64,000 nt of DNA. Source: Terfezia claveryi. Its lineage: Eukaryota > Ascomycota > Pezizomycetes > Pezizales > Pezizaceae. The translations under genes and the position numbers were made by a program. Positions 34,107-45,335 of this stretch are shown here, in pieces. Positions within the stretch are counted from its first letter, which is position 1. The number at the start of each line of letters is the position of its first letter. The notes under the pieces are model-generated. The model was not told the DNA's origin and did not search any database. It saw only the letters and a program-made list of their open reading frames with translations. Location: assembly GCA_015179025.1 (NCBI GenBank), contig WHUX01000012.1:496001-560000 (forward strand). Reading direction: 5' to 3'.

Positions 34107-34987
34107 AGTACGGGGGGGGAGTGGCGAGTAATGTGGGTAGCGGGCTTCGCTGGGGGGGGGGGCGAGGAACTGGTTGTGTGGGAGGGGTGGCTTGGGGGAA
34201 CGGAGGTCAAAGATCTGCAGGAAGGAGTTAGAAAAGATGCAGCCCACGAAGTGGGTGGAGTAGGTGAGAAGGCGGAAGAGTAGGTACAGGAGTTTGTGGG
34301 GAGGAGGAGGGGAGGGGAGGTAAGGTGCATGGGGGACCACTGGAGAAGTCAGCTCTAGTAATACCTTGGGATGTTTGCGGGAAATTTGTTAATATTCTGT
34401 TTTGACCGTCCCATCCAAACTCAGGCCACAAAATGTATTTTTATCGACTAGATTCCCGCTCACAGAGAACACCTCCCTCTGTGGAGATGGAGCCTTTCGG
34501 AGGTTTATTGGGCTTAGGTTAGAAATACCTGATTAGGCGGGTGTACGATATAATATCTTTTCCTTGACATGAGATGTTTCCTTTCTTTTTTGACACTTTA
34601 TTTACTTTATTTATACTGAGACAAGCCACTCTATATCGTTAATTGGTAGATAAAAATTCAACGTTGCCCTCTGAACATTCTCTCCAAAACTTTTCTATAC
34701 CAAAAACAGTCCCGGCACTAAAACGGATAGCTGTCGCATGTGCATAATAAAGAAGCGGTATGTCCTGTGACCTCGGCAAGGCAAAGCAGCATAGCTCGAG
34801 CACCACCTACACAAAGCAAAGAAAGAATCCATCAGCAACTTCTGCCGGCAGGATAAATCCCCCCCAAACAAGGTGCAAAGCCTGCTACGCCCAGCGCCCC
34901 GAATCTTTGAACCTTTGATACCACGCTGCGAAGTACAGCCGTAGCTCACCCCACAACACCACTGACCTCCGCCGGGGTTCTCCGGCA
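34107..34987. other. Intergenic, GC-rich then AT-rich, no gene
   Basis: G-runs at about 34112-34160 precede a stretch without coding potential. The last few hundred bases presumably hold the PEX7 promoter. Confidence 0.45.
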
Positions 34988-36350
34988 ATGTTTCACTTCC
35001 GGACGCAGGGCTACAACGGGTACGCCGTCAAATACTCCTCTTTCTTCGATAACCGGCTCGCGTGCGCTGCATCTGCGAATTTTGGGTTGGTTGGGAATGG
35101 GAGGCTATATATTTTGGGTTTAACACCGGGGGAATTGTTGGGGAGAAATGGTGCGTCCCTTTAAAAAGCTGATAATAGACGGTGGAAGATTGGGGAGTGG
35201 GGGCTAGAGGGAGAAGAGGATGGGGAAGGATGATTGGGGCTAATTAAGGGGACGTGAAGTGTGTAGGTTCGATACACAGGATGGGTTGTTTGATGTAACT
35301 TGGAGTGAGATTCATGAGAATCAGCTTGTGGTGGCGAGTGGGGATGGGAGTATCAAGTTGTTTGATATTATGGTGAAGGTATGCATATGTGGGGGGGAAG
35401 GTGGGAATGGGCTAACTGTGGAGGTGGAGTAGGACAGCTTCCCGATACAAAACTGGCAGGAGCATCAGAGAGAAGTGTTCTCTGTGAGTTGGAATCTAGT
35501 CGACAAGAATACATTTTGCAGCTCGAGTTGGGATGGGACGGTCAAAATCGTATGTTCACGACTTAATTCTCCCCTCCCACAAACATTCCTCACAAGGTAT
35601 CACTTAAGCTGACATCTTTAACAGTGGTCCCCAATCCATCCCACCTCCCTCCTTACCCTCCCAACAAACTCCTGCACCTACTCCTCCGCCTTCTCCCCCC
35701 ACTCCACTCACCTTGTCAGCTGCGTCTCCTCGGACTCCTTCCTGCGGATCTTTGACCTCCGCATTCCCCAAGCCACTCCTCTTCCCCCATCCACCGCACA
35801 GCCAGTCCCGGCGAAGCCTGCAATCCAGATCCACGTTCCTGGGAATGCGGAGTTACTGACGCACGACTGGAATAAATACCGACCAGAGGTACTAGCTACT
35901 GGTGGCGTGGATAAAGTGATAAGGGTATTTGATGTCCGAGGAGCTACTGGCAGCGGTATGGCGAACAGTGGGATGGGTGCGGGTCTGGGTGGAGCAAACG
36001 TGATTAGTGAGCTGAGGGGGCATGAGTATGCGATTAGGAAGCTGTGTTGGAGCCCGCATTGGGCGGGGGTATTGATGAGTGGGGGTTATGATATGAGTAT
36101 AAGGATTTGGGAGGATGGATGGGGGGGGGGAATGGGGGCGGGGGGACTGGGAGCGGTAGGGGGAGGGATGAAGGGGGGGATGAGTGGGGGCGGGGGGAGG
36201 CTGTTGGGGGTGATGGATAAGCATACGGAGTTTGTGGCGGGGCTGGATTGGTGTTTGTTTGGGGGGGAGGGGTGGGCGGCGAGTGCGGGATGGGATGAGG
36301 GGGTGTGGGTGTGGGATGCCAATCAGGTTGTGGCGGGGATGAGGCGGTGA
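34988..36350 (+). CDS. PEX7: Peroxin 7, PTS2 import receptor (WD40)
   Basis: Cytosolic WD40 receptor that brings PTS2-tagged enzymes to the peroxisomal docking complex. Exons 34988-35150, 35260-35378, 35433-35549 and 35625-36350 give 374 residues. Family landmarks in order are [94 protein letters not shown] and [17 protein letters not shown]. These correspond to six to seven WD blades. The first intron uses donor GTGCGT at 35151 and acceptor GTGAAG at 35259, chosen because the nearer GTGTAG acceptor breaks the frame. Oddities: two Gly/Met/Ala-rich low-complexity insertions (residues ~255-275 and ~310-340). The 3' end from 36046 is duplicated at 47331. Confidence 0.94.
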
Positions 36351-36424
36351 AGGAGTGGATAGGTAAGGGACTTTAAGAGGAGGGAGGGGGAGGGGGATTA
36401 TAAACGATGTGGAAGTTGGGTTTG

Positions 36425-36800
36425 TTAGTTTATTGATGTTTGGGTAACACGGGAACTTTTGGAGTCGTCTGAAAATATGAAGTCAGGTCCTCGATACTAT
36501 CACTATTCCTCTGATATGTATGTGTCGAGGTTTCAAAGATAGGATTCTAATGCGAAAAACGTTCATGATGAACTCCACTCATATCCACGTTACCAATATT
36601 CTTGATACTCAATACATTTGTGCGTTGCATTTTGATAGAGAAATTTTAATTGAGAGTATCGTACAACAGAAATTGAGCTTCAGCTCGAGTTGAAGACTGG
36701 CATGCCGTACGGATGTAAATTGGTGTATGCACTTTTGAGCTCGGATTGCCATATGTATATCTAGTTGTGCAGTGGGTACATATGCAAGTAATATGCGTAA
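36425..36800. repeat. Intergenic spacer repeat, copy A
   Basis: Matches 37452-37820 and 47760-48130, sharing blocks such as TTTGGGTAACACGGGAAC, GGAGTCGTCTGAAA, TTGCATTTTGATAGAGAAA and CACTTTTGAGCTCGG. In copy C it directly links the PEX7 3' end to GPI19. Confidence 0.75.
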
Positions 36801-37170
36801 TACACGATACCTCCTTCTCGAAAATACAGTAAGATATGACTTCTAGATTCAATAGTTTTTACTGTACCTATTGAATAGATCTTGGCGCTCAAATTATATG
36901 TTTCACGTCAGCCATGGCTTATGATCTACGTGTCCCATTGCATATGTATGTGATAGCGCTACAGTCTCTACGGTATCTGGAGGAATTTATATCTACCGGT
37001 ACTGCATCCATGTACGAGGGTCTGATCCACTGGTGTATAACGATCTTTGTTGTTGCACAATAGCTAGGTAAAGCCTCCCAAGGACCCCAGTATTACTGCC
37101 TGAGCATGTGTAACAATATCAAACATTACTATGTGTACTAGTGTACATCCACTAGTGTATAACGATCCTT

Positions 37171-37206
37171 GTCAGTCTAAAGAACATAGGTCGAGCTTAT
37201 GTAGTA
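37171..37206 (+). repeat. Fragment of the 17594 foldback arm
   Basis: GTCAGTCTAAAGAACATAGG followed by TCGAGCTTATGTAGTA matches the arm segment at 17630-17654 with few differences. Only one arm is present. Confidence 0.65.
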
Positions 37207-37237
37207 GGTACCGGTAAAGGTGATATTTGTTTATTTG

Positions 37238-37273
37238 AGATGACGTTCAGGTTACTATTAGCGTTTATGACAG
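37238..37273 (+). repeat. Left arm of a widely spaced inverted repeat
   Basis: These 36 bp (GATGACGTTCAGGTTACTAT...) recur inverted at 39871-39906 with one mismatch. The similarity weakly extends outward through TTTATTT on both sides. Together they bracket spacer copy B, the GPI19 pseudogene and the repeated-exon gene. Confidence 0.7.
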
Positions 37274-37451
37274 TAGTGTCAACAGTGCCAAACTCAAAAC
37301 AGCAACATATTTTTTAGTGAAGTCATAGAAGATCAGGTGGTGGATTATAATCTCACTTTACTGGACCAGGACGGTGCTGGAACACTCTCTGAGTTAATGA
37401 AAAACAGACTCTCTCCTTTGTACATTGCTTTCCTTGCACTTGCACACTGTT

Positions 37452-37820
37452 CCATGTTTGGGTAAGGCGGGATTTGGAGTCGTCTGAAAGATTCTCGATA
37501 CTATCACTATTCCTTATATGTACAATATGTCGAGGTTTCAAACATAGAATTCTAATGCACAAACGTTCAACTCATATCCACGTTACCAATATTCTTGATG
37601 CGCAATACATTTGTGCGTTGCATTTTGATAGAGAAACTTTTATTGAGAGCTTCAGCTCGAGTTGAGTATGCCGTATGGATGTACGTACATTGGTGTATGC
37701 ACTTTTGAGCTCGAAATTGGTATACATATCTACAGTAGTTGTGCAGTGCATACATATGCAGTAATATTCATAAATGCACCACTGTTCTTACTGCATACAC
37801 ACAGTACTGGATACTTCCCC
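37452..37820. repeat. Intergenic spacer repeat, copy B
   Basis: Second copy of the spacer, immediately upstream of the GPI19 pseudogene, in the same orientation as copies A and C. Confidence 0.75.
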
Positions 37821-37889
37821 CCCGAAAATAATAACCACAGCTTTTACAGTCTCCAAATGTAATTCAACATTCCCAATTTTATAACCACA

Positions 37890-38597
37890 ATGTTCTTCTC
37901 CCCGGAGACCACCCGCCTCCGTGGCTCTTGGGTATCCACAAACTCCCGCACATCTACCAACAAAAAATCTCAACCACCCGAGCTCTCCTCAGACTCCGAA
38001 TATGATTCTTCACCCTCATCCTGCTCCACCACCTCCAACCGACCCTCCTTCCTTCAACCTGCCGCCAACCTCCCTCTCCCCTCCCCCCAAGCCCCAGCCT
38101 AACCTCCTTCCTTCTGCCCCACCGTACCCCCTCAGTACATACTCTCTCAGCTCCCTCTTCCCCTTAGCACACACCTCTCCACTCCCCCTCCCACTGCCCC
38201 TCAGCCTCAGATACCGAATCCATCTCGTGCAGCCCAATCGGCAACTTTCACCGCCACCTCTACAAGGACCAATTCCGCTGGCCCTCACCACCGACTCTTC
38301 CCTCGCCTTTTCCCTCCCACTTCACCTCCCAAACCCATCGCGCGTCTCCGCGAGTCCCAACATACGAATACCACGGTTTCGTTCTCTACCTCATCAACAC
38401 GGTCTCCTTCCTAATGTACATCCTCTGGAGCTCCAATGTTTCATGTAATCGGAATCCACTACTATCCAAGCCAATGGTGGAGCTTAGCACTTCCAAGCTG
38501 GCTAGTAGTGGCAGTGGGGTGGATATATTTCGCGCTGGCAGGGATATAATACGAGGTAACTCACACCAGACTTAACGCAGTGGAGAGAGTGGTAGAA
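37890..38597 (+). pseudogene. GPI19 (PIG-P) truncated copy
   Basis: Collinear with the first ~750 bp of the intact gene at 48226. It starts ATG 37890 with MFFSPETTRLRGSWVSTNSR and retains the membrane segment GFVLYLINTVSFLMYILWSS. Several indels put the parts in different frames (stop after ~70 codons), and similarity ends abruptly at about 38597, within codons matching LTPDLNAVEGVV of the intact copy. The PIG-P domain is therefore incomplete. Confidence 0.85.
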
Positions 38598-38637
38598 GTG
38601 CGTTCATCGCATCAATACTTAATCAGCACTAGAAAAT

Positions 38638-39176
38638 TCAGTAAGGAGTTTTATCAATATGTTGCTCATTCAGTTGATCTGTGGCATTCGTATTCTCATT
38701 CTCTGCTACATTCTCTACAAAATTTTCCTCGGCGTTCCGTGTTTGATTTCCTGCAGCCCCTTCGACTGGGATATCTAGAAAATATATTAGCAACAGATTG
38801 AGGACATGACGGGTGGAAAAGACAAACCTTCAACTGGAATGGCAAATAAACTCTCGTTATTGAAGGTGCTGTCATCAATGAACGCCTCCTTCTGGTCGAT
38901 GTTCTCTGTTTGACTCCTTTCAGCTCCTTCGACTGGGATATCTAGAAAATATATTAGCCACAGGTTGAGGATATGACAGGTGAAAGAGACAAACCTTCAG
39001 CTGGAATGGCAAACAAACTATCATTGTTAAAGGTGCTGTCATCAAAAAACACCTCCTCCTGGTCATCTTCCGGGTGGCTATTTTCTTGTTGAAGATGATC
39101 CATAGCCCCGCTGATCTTCCAATTCACTATTATTGTCGGCAATCACTTGATCAGGGGTGAGACATTTATCAGCCAT
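38638..39176 (-). CDS. Hypothetical protein with tandemly duplicated exon-intron unit
   Basis: Reading leftward, ATG 39176 opens MADKCLTPDQVIADNN. After a frame change near 39110 come three exons separated by two nearly identical 53-nt introns. The first ends at 38995, the second is 38941-38828 and the last is 38774-38638. Each exon ends or begins with the same module: DDSTFNNDSLFAIPAEG, then DIPVEGAERSQTENIDQ with DDSTFNNESLFAIPVEG, then DIPVEGAAGNQTRN. The protein is acidic and Asn/Glu-rich and ends NEQHIDKTPY. The frame change after the first 25 codons may be an unresolved small intron or a break. Family unknown. It abuts the breakpoint of the GPI19 pseudogene. Confidence 0.5.
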
Positions 39177-39994
39177 ACTTGCGAGTGGTAAATTGTGCAG
39201 TTACCCTGAACCACTGGGGTTCCCAGTACGAGTAATGAGTTCAAGAAAAAAGGAAAATTGACATGTGGCCCCACCCCTCCACATTTGCTGAAGGTCCCTG
39301 AAGCTCCCTTCGCCATTTTTTGTTCTTTTTCCTTTTTACCGTCCCGTGGGTCATAGATTCCAAAAAAATGCTAGTCCACCCAGGAACGTCACTAGGAATA
39401 GGACACTTAATGACAAGATGAGAATGATTTCCGTAAAGTCAGACCTACTTCGTATTAGAGCTTAAGAGGCAATAGAGGAAGTGAGGAAATAAATGTACAT
39501 ACATATCAAAAAGCGTAAAGTAGATTGTGATAAAAAGTATAGGAAGGGCAATAATCAACAGAAGGACGGGGAGGAGAAAAATAAAAGAAAGAGAAGGAGG
39601 GGGAGAAGCAGGAGAAGACATATAGGCAGCAGTAGTAGAGTATTGCAGGTGCTGTCCCAATTTATCTCCCTCACAAATCGGCGAGGGAATAGGTAGTCCA
39701 CGTATTGCGCCGCCTGCGTGCTCAATTCAGTAATTGTTGGGGTCTCGTTCACATAGATGGGAGGCCTTCTTGCGGTTTGTGGGTTGGAGGTGGGGGGGGG
39801 GGGGGGGCCACATGCCTTTATATGCTTTATACGGCATTCAATTTAAGCATGTCCTTCTTACATTGGCGAACTGTCATAAACGCTAATAGTAACGTGAACG
39901 TCATCTAAAATAAACTGTAATATAAATTCGGTAACTGCGTACTGTGGCGTAGTAGTTGGGGTCGAATATTCATCGCCATTTTCTAGCAGGACTG
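39177..39994. other. Non-coding flank of the copia element
   Basis: Low-complexity AG-rich (39540-39640) and G-run (39791-39808) tracts, plus the right arm of the inverted repeat at 39871-39906. No gene. Confidence 0.5.
39871..39906 (-). repeat. Right arm of the widely spaced inverted repeat
   Basis: Reverse complement of 37238-37273 with one mismatch (35 of 36 identical). Confidence 0.7.
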
Positions 39995-39999
39995 AAAAG

Positions 40000-40292
40000 T
40001 GTAAGATTACGAGGTTATGCAGCGAAGGAATCGTGAAGATAATTGATCGTGTATATTCAGAAGAGGAGAGATATCTAGATATCGCTATAGACTTATTGCT
40101 ATGGTCCCAGTGCTCTGCTACAAAAGAGATGTTTTTCCCGCGTACTTTCCGGCTCTTTTATCCTTCGCGGTATTTGCCCAATTTGCCATATTCGGATCCT
40201 GACTTCATACCCTGTTCCGCCCAATTGGCCATTCTGGGATATCCTGCATTTCCCGTGATATCGGCTTATGCCACGTGAGAGTATTTCCCACA
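40000..40292 (-). repeat. Copia 3' LTR (left on + strand)
   Basis: Begins TGTAAGATTACGAGG and ends GTATTTCCCACA. Identical to the right LTR except C/T near 40148. Confidence 0.95.
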
Positions 40293-40339
40293 CTCCCTCT
40301 TACTTGAACGTCCATGTCCCAAATCCCATTTCTTCTAAC

Positions 40340-42190
40340 TGTTCTTCGGTTATATCAAGGATTGGAATTTCAGCTTCTCTTAAGCTTCTGAGGTACTCAT
40401 CCATAACTCCTTCCATCCAGTCAAGGTCGTCATTGGGAGGAGTTTGGTAAGTAGGTCAGCTGGATTCTCTGCTCTAGGGATCGTGACTATTTTGAGCTTG
40501 TTCGCTCGTTGTTGTTGTCAAAGGTAGTGGAATCAGTGTTCGATATGGCGACTCTTTCTGGCAAATTTCGAGGCCTTGCTCAGGTTGTAGGCTCCCTCGC
40601 TGTCCGTATAGAGGGTCGGTGTGATTTTGATTCCTAGTTCCTAAAGGAACTGTTGCATCCAGCTGGCATCTTTCGCTCCCTCGCAGTCCACTATATATTC
40701 CGCTTCCATTACTGAAAAGGAAACTACATCCTGCCTCCTGCTGTACCATCCAATCAATTGTTTGCCAATTGTTATGAGGGCTCCCATCTAGAATCGAGAT
40801 CCTTCTCCCCCGTAAGCTACATCTGCGTATATTCTTACTTCTAGATCATCGGCTTTCTTTAAGGTAAGTCCATCAGCTTTGGTAGAGAACAAATATCTCA
40901 AGACTCCCAGTGCCATCTTCCAGTTTTCCATGCTTGCATCCTTTATTCTCTTTCCCAATAGGTTGACATGGATTGAGATTTCTGGTCGTGTCATTCGTAC
41001 TAGGAATAATAGTCCTCCTACGATTGCTTGATACCTTGGAGGTGTTTCGTTAGTATTTTCGCTTGCTGCATATGAGAGTGGATTTAAGGGAAGCGAGTGT
41101 GTTCTGCCACTTTGCTCGTCCTTCCCTAAGTACTGTTGTTTTATCAATTCTATTAGGCGAGTTTGTGTTAGTATTACTTGTCCTTCTGACCAATATAGTT
41201 CCATCCCAAGCATGTTCAATAGTTTTCCCCTTTTATCCAGCTCAACTCTTCCTTCTATGCCTCTCTCTATTTTATTAAGGTCTTCTTCTATAGGGGCGAT
41301 TCTGAGGAGGTCGTCAACATGGGTGCCGATAATAATCTGGTAGTTGTTGAGGTTTCCGGTATAGGTTCCTTCATCCCCAATACATTAGTACATTCCTAAT
41401 GTACTAAGGATTTTGCAGAGAGTTTTGAACTATTCGTAGCCTACTTGCTTTAGGCTATAGAGAGCTTTATCGAGCTTCCAGTACTCAACTTCTCCTTTTT
41501 TATTTATATCAGTGATATAGACATCATATTCAAGGAGGGCTTGTAGGTATGCGGCCACAACATCCCATTAGCGGATTGCCCAATCTCGGTGGAGGGCAAT
41601 GACTAGGAGGATTTTGAGTATTTCAGGGTGCATCATTTGTGTATAGGTTTCGTCATAGTTAACATCTGCTTCTTAAGTGAACCCTCTCCCAACCTTATGA
41701 GCTTTATATTTCTCAATGCTTCCGTCTGCTTTTCTTTTGACTAGGTATACCTATTTGGTGTCAACAATCTGTGTTCCTTCAGGGATTTCGGATTTATCGA
41801 TCTTGGTGTATACCCCATATCGGTTCAATTACTCTTGTTCTTTAGCTCGAGCTTTAGCCCATTCTACGGCTTGTAGAGAGTTGCAGGCTTGCTCGTCGGT
41901 TGGGTGATCTGGGTCAGCTCCTACTGCGAATATCTTTCTCTGGACTAGCTATCACTCTGATTTCCTGGTACCGATCATGCTTTCTCAATCTTGAGTAGTC
42001 TTTCTAGGCCTCTTTATTGGAGGTGGTGCCATGGGTTAGAGAACTGGTATTAGTGATTTTGGGTCTTTCAGGAGAATGTCATTTTCCCTAAGCCCTTCGC
42101 TAGGGGCTTCATTCGAAGATTCTAAGCTGCTAGTCTCCGAAATTTCTATAGAGACTGGCCGGAGGGCGAGCTTAATCTAGCCAGTGTCTG
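40340..42190 (-). pseudogene. Copia reverse transcriptase/RNase H region
   Basis: RT blocks appear in order: VYLVKRKADGSIEKYKAHKV, VNYDETYTQMMHPEILKILL, WDVVAAYLQALLEYDVYIT, the YxDD-equivalent GTHVDDLL, LNMLGMELYWSEGQVILTQT and YQAIVGGLLFLVRMTRPEIS. RNase H residues follow in a shifted frame (EAEYI, FARKSRHIEHRFH). Stops sit where Trp or Gln is expected, for example TAG 41751-41753, TAA 41568-41570, TAG 41430-41432 and TAA 41673-41675. Confidence 0.9.
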
Positions 42191-43640
42191 TTCACACCTG
42201 GTAGCTTTCAAAGCTTTCTGTATAACCAATTATATTGGCTTCATAGCTTCTTGGAGAGAGCTTATCGGAGATGTCATAGTTAAAGCAGAGGACTCTTTGT
42301 CCAAATGGTCTTAGCTTTATCCGCTTAGTTTCTGGGTCCTTTTTGAGCATAATTTCGATGGAGGTTTTCCCTTGAAGAGTTTTATAGGGAATCCAATTCT
42401 TTGTATAGGCTGCCCAGCTCGAAGCTTTGTCCCACAGGCCTTTAGGTAGAGCTGACCCTATTAGAGCAGTCCTACTCATAGTAAGAATCGTTCGGTTTGC
42501 TCGTTCGATTATAGCATTTATTTCACTATGCTTCGGGATAGTTTCTTTAGAGGTTATGCCTCATTGCTTTAGCTCTTCTTGAAGCTCATTGTTGTGGAAT
42601 TCTCCTCCCCAGTCTGCTTGGATTTGGCTGACTCGTAGGTTTGTGGCTGCTTCCAGTTTATTGATTATTTCGATTAATACTTTTCCAGTCTCGCTCTTCT
42701 TCCTAAGGGGCTGTATAGCTATATACCGACTGAAATCGTCTACAATCACTAGCAGATATCAATATTGTTTGCTAGGAGTAGGAGGTTCGATTGGCCCAAC
42801 AAGGTCTGTATGGACCCATTCTAGAAGTCGGTTTGTTTTGATCTGTAGATCTTTAGGCTGCTTGGGTATAGCTGGTTTGGTGGCCTTCCCTTATTTACAT
42901 GCCTTGTATCAGATCTTCTCTTTCTGATCCTTCGGGTATTCGGGGAGGGTTTTAAGAGTGTTATAGGAAATGTATCCATACCTTTCATGTAGGCTGATTG
43001 CAGCTTCTTTTTCCTTAATCTTTTTTATCCCTGCTCCCTTCCAGTTTTCGACTATATTCTCAGGCTTGATCCATATCCCATCAATATTTCGATCCATTTT
43101 GTAGAGTATTTTCCTTCCTATTCTTAGCTCTACCTTGCCCTTTTTTCCTTGTATGACAAAGTCTTCTAGCATCCAAAGGCTGCTAATAATATTGCTATAT
43201 GTGGGGTCATATAAGTATTGCTCGTGGCAGATGTTGCGGCCATTGTGTCTAAAGACTAGAGTTCCTATAGTGTGGTAAATGGATTCGGTTTGATCGTGAG
43301 CGGATACCTTGATGCTGAGGTTGTATTGAATATCGGTAAGTCGGTTGTATTCATTGGTCGTATGGTGGGTAGCTGCTATGTCATATTCATAACATCCTTC
43401 ATGTCCTACCCTTGTTTTCCCAATCTGAACAACCTTGATAGTGACTTCTTCTTCATCAGATTCTTCGTTGTTGGAGTATTCCTTCTTAGCCTTTTTGACT
43501 TTTCTTTTTTCGCACTTTTTGGTAAAGTACTCGGATTCTATGTGGTTGAATCCTTTCTATCCTTTGCTGATGCAGTAGTCGCATCTTTTGCCATTATCTC
43601 CTTGATTCTGTCCCCTGCCAGCTCCTGTCTTGAGCACTAC
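42191..43640 (-). pseudogene. Copia integrase and gag zinc-knuckle region
   Basis: Contains the integrase core IVDDFSRYIAIQPLRKKSET, IQADWGGEFHNNELQ and IIERANRTILTM, preceded by the GAG-pre-integrase block SLHERYGYISYNTLKTLP and, near 43560-43600, a degraded CCHC knuckle (CDYCISKG...). Stops interrupt at about 42558-42560, 42756 and 42894. Confidence 0.85.
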
Positions 43641-43690
43641 TGGGTTTTGTACTGAATCTCCAGCATTATCTCCTCTCCTTTTCCCCTTTT

Positions 43691-45335
43691 TGTTACGGCT
43701 GAGATTATGCAGGCATGATCGGCGGCACCCGATGGTGGGTGGCCTGAAGGCAGCCCCGCTTTCTTATATATTGGCCCACTTCTTGTATCTAGTTCTTGTT
43801 CTCTAAGACTCGAGCGAAGTTTTGTATCGCTGGGTTACTTTGAATGAAGCTACTATTCTTCGCACTGTGCACCCAGTTAGGCCCGAGCAAGTGATTTTAT
43901 CCCTATATATCGATATTCCGACAGATATCACCGTGATCGCTAGCTCGCCCCTAACATTACTTCGCTTTGACAAAAGGGACCGGTGATTCTGGGTCTAATC
44001 ACCCCTCCCTCGCTACCTACACTGTCGTATGATCCCCCCAAGGGCGGGACATGGCTTAAGGAATGTCGCTGGATTATTTGGCTATATGAGCGACGTCGGA
44101 AATAATTATTTCCCCCTCCTATATGCTTATTAGCTTGTTCTAAATGACCTACTAATCCTATATTGAGATCTCCGGATCTACTAAGTCTTAGATATCGAGC
44201 GACATGCTCAAAAACCCCCTCGCCAGGCTTATAAGGGCCCGAACGAGCCTCTGCGGCCCCGAACGAGCCTCTGCGGCCCCGAACGAGCCTCTACGGCCCC
44301 GAACGAGCCTATAAGGCCCCGCCGAGCGAGCTTACAAGCCTCCGAGCGAGCTTACACGCTCCCGAACGAGCTCAAAGCTCAAAATCCCCGTCCGAGCTCA
44401 AAGCTCAAAAACTCCGATTGAGCTCATAAGCTCAAAAGCCCCGTTCGAGCTCATAAGCTCAAAGACCCCCGCCTTGGGCGAAGACTCAAGCTAGCACTCT
44501 GAGTGCTAAAGACCCAAACGAGCGCTGCGAGCGCTAAAGACCCGAACGAGCACCCCGAGCGTGCAAATGAACAAGACCCCCCCCTTGCACTGGCAAGTCG
44601 GGTTGGATAGCTGGGAAAGCATGCATTGAACCTTTTCCTGTGACGTTGGCTTTTTCCCACAGGGTTTTGCCGCGCAGAGGTTTTTAATGGCAATGGCATG
44701 TGGGAATACCCCCCCTATGAGATTACCCCGGATCTACGATCCATATATATGTTGCACCTCATGTTGAGATACTCGGATCAGTTGATCCACAGATGTTTAT
44801 GTTCTGGCATGACGCCACGATGTTTGAGAGAATACCCCGTCCTTCCGAGCTACCTTACTAGCCCTTGCTGCCAGATGTAAAGGCTCTTTTCCACAGAGGT
44901 TGATAACCCGAGGTCCTCAGTGATGTCTGAGTGGGTTAGTGGGCTCAGGGCGGTTTATCCTGAGTGGGGACCCCGTGCCCTAATTGCTTGCCAATATACA
45001 TACGCACGTGTAGGGGGTAGGGTGAGCGAAGTTGGTCGGTCGGGACGCCCTCTAGCAGAGGGGGAGTAATGTTACGGCTGAGATTATGCAGGCATGACCG
45101 GCGGCACCCGATGGTGGGTGGCCTGAAGGCAGCCCCGCTTTCTTATATATTGGCCCACTTCTTGTATCTAGTTCTTGTTCTCTAAGACTCGAGCGAAGTT
45201 TTGTATCGCTGGGTTACTTTGAATGAAGCTACTATTCTTCGCACTGTGCACCCAGTTAGGCCCGAGCAAGTGATTTTATCCCTATATATCGATATTCCGA
45301 CAGATATCACCGTGATCGCTAGCTCGCCCCTAACA
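43691..45335 (+). mobile_element. Nested TRIM-like non-autonomous LTR element
   Basis: Two 266-bp direct repeats (43691-43956 and 45070-45335), each TGTTACGG...CCTAACA, differ at about one base. They enclose ~1.1 kb with no coding capacity. The insertion splits the copia gag between YVPGRQK and KGKRRG within a T-run, leaving a TTTT duplication. A purine tract (GCAGAGGGGGAG) just before the right repeat suggests plus orientation, opposite to the host element. Confidence 0.88.
44241..44320. repeat. Four 20-bp tandem units inside the TRIM-like element
   Basis: Units GAACGAGCCTCTGCGGCCCC at 44241, 44261, 44281 and 44301, the last two with small changes. They are followed to about 44560 by looser GAGCGAGCTTA / GAGCTCAAAGCTC repeats. 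Confidence 0.9.

Noticed and set aside
33570..34340. Long minus-strand ORFs (214-256 codons) opposite the AT-hook-like gene
   Set aside because: Leu/His/Pro- or Ser/Pro/Thr-rich mirror images of a Glu/Arg/Gly-rich gene; no domain, and the plus strand has a clean splice and ATG.
43272..43655. Plus-strand hydrophobic 127-codon ORF (SLFDFSFFALFGKVLGFYVV) that looks like a membrane protein
   Set aside because: Antisense of the Lys/Glu-rich gag zinc-knuckle region of the copia element.
44221..44560. CRISPR-like array
   Set aside because: The 20-bp units are directly abutting without unique spacers and lie inside a eukaryotic LTR element.
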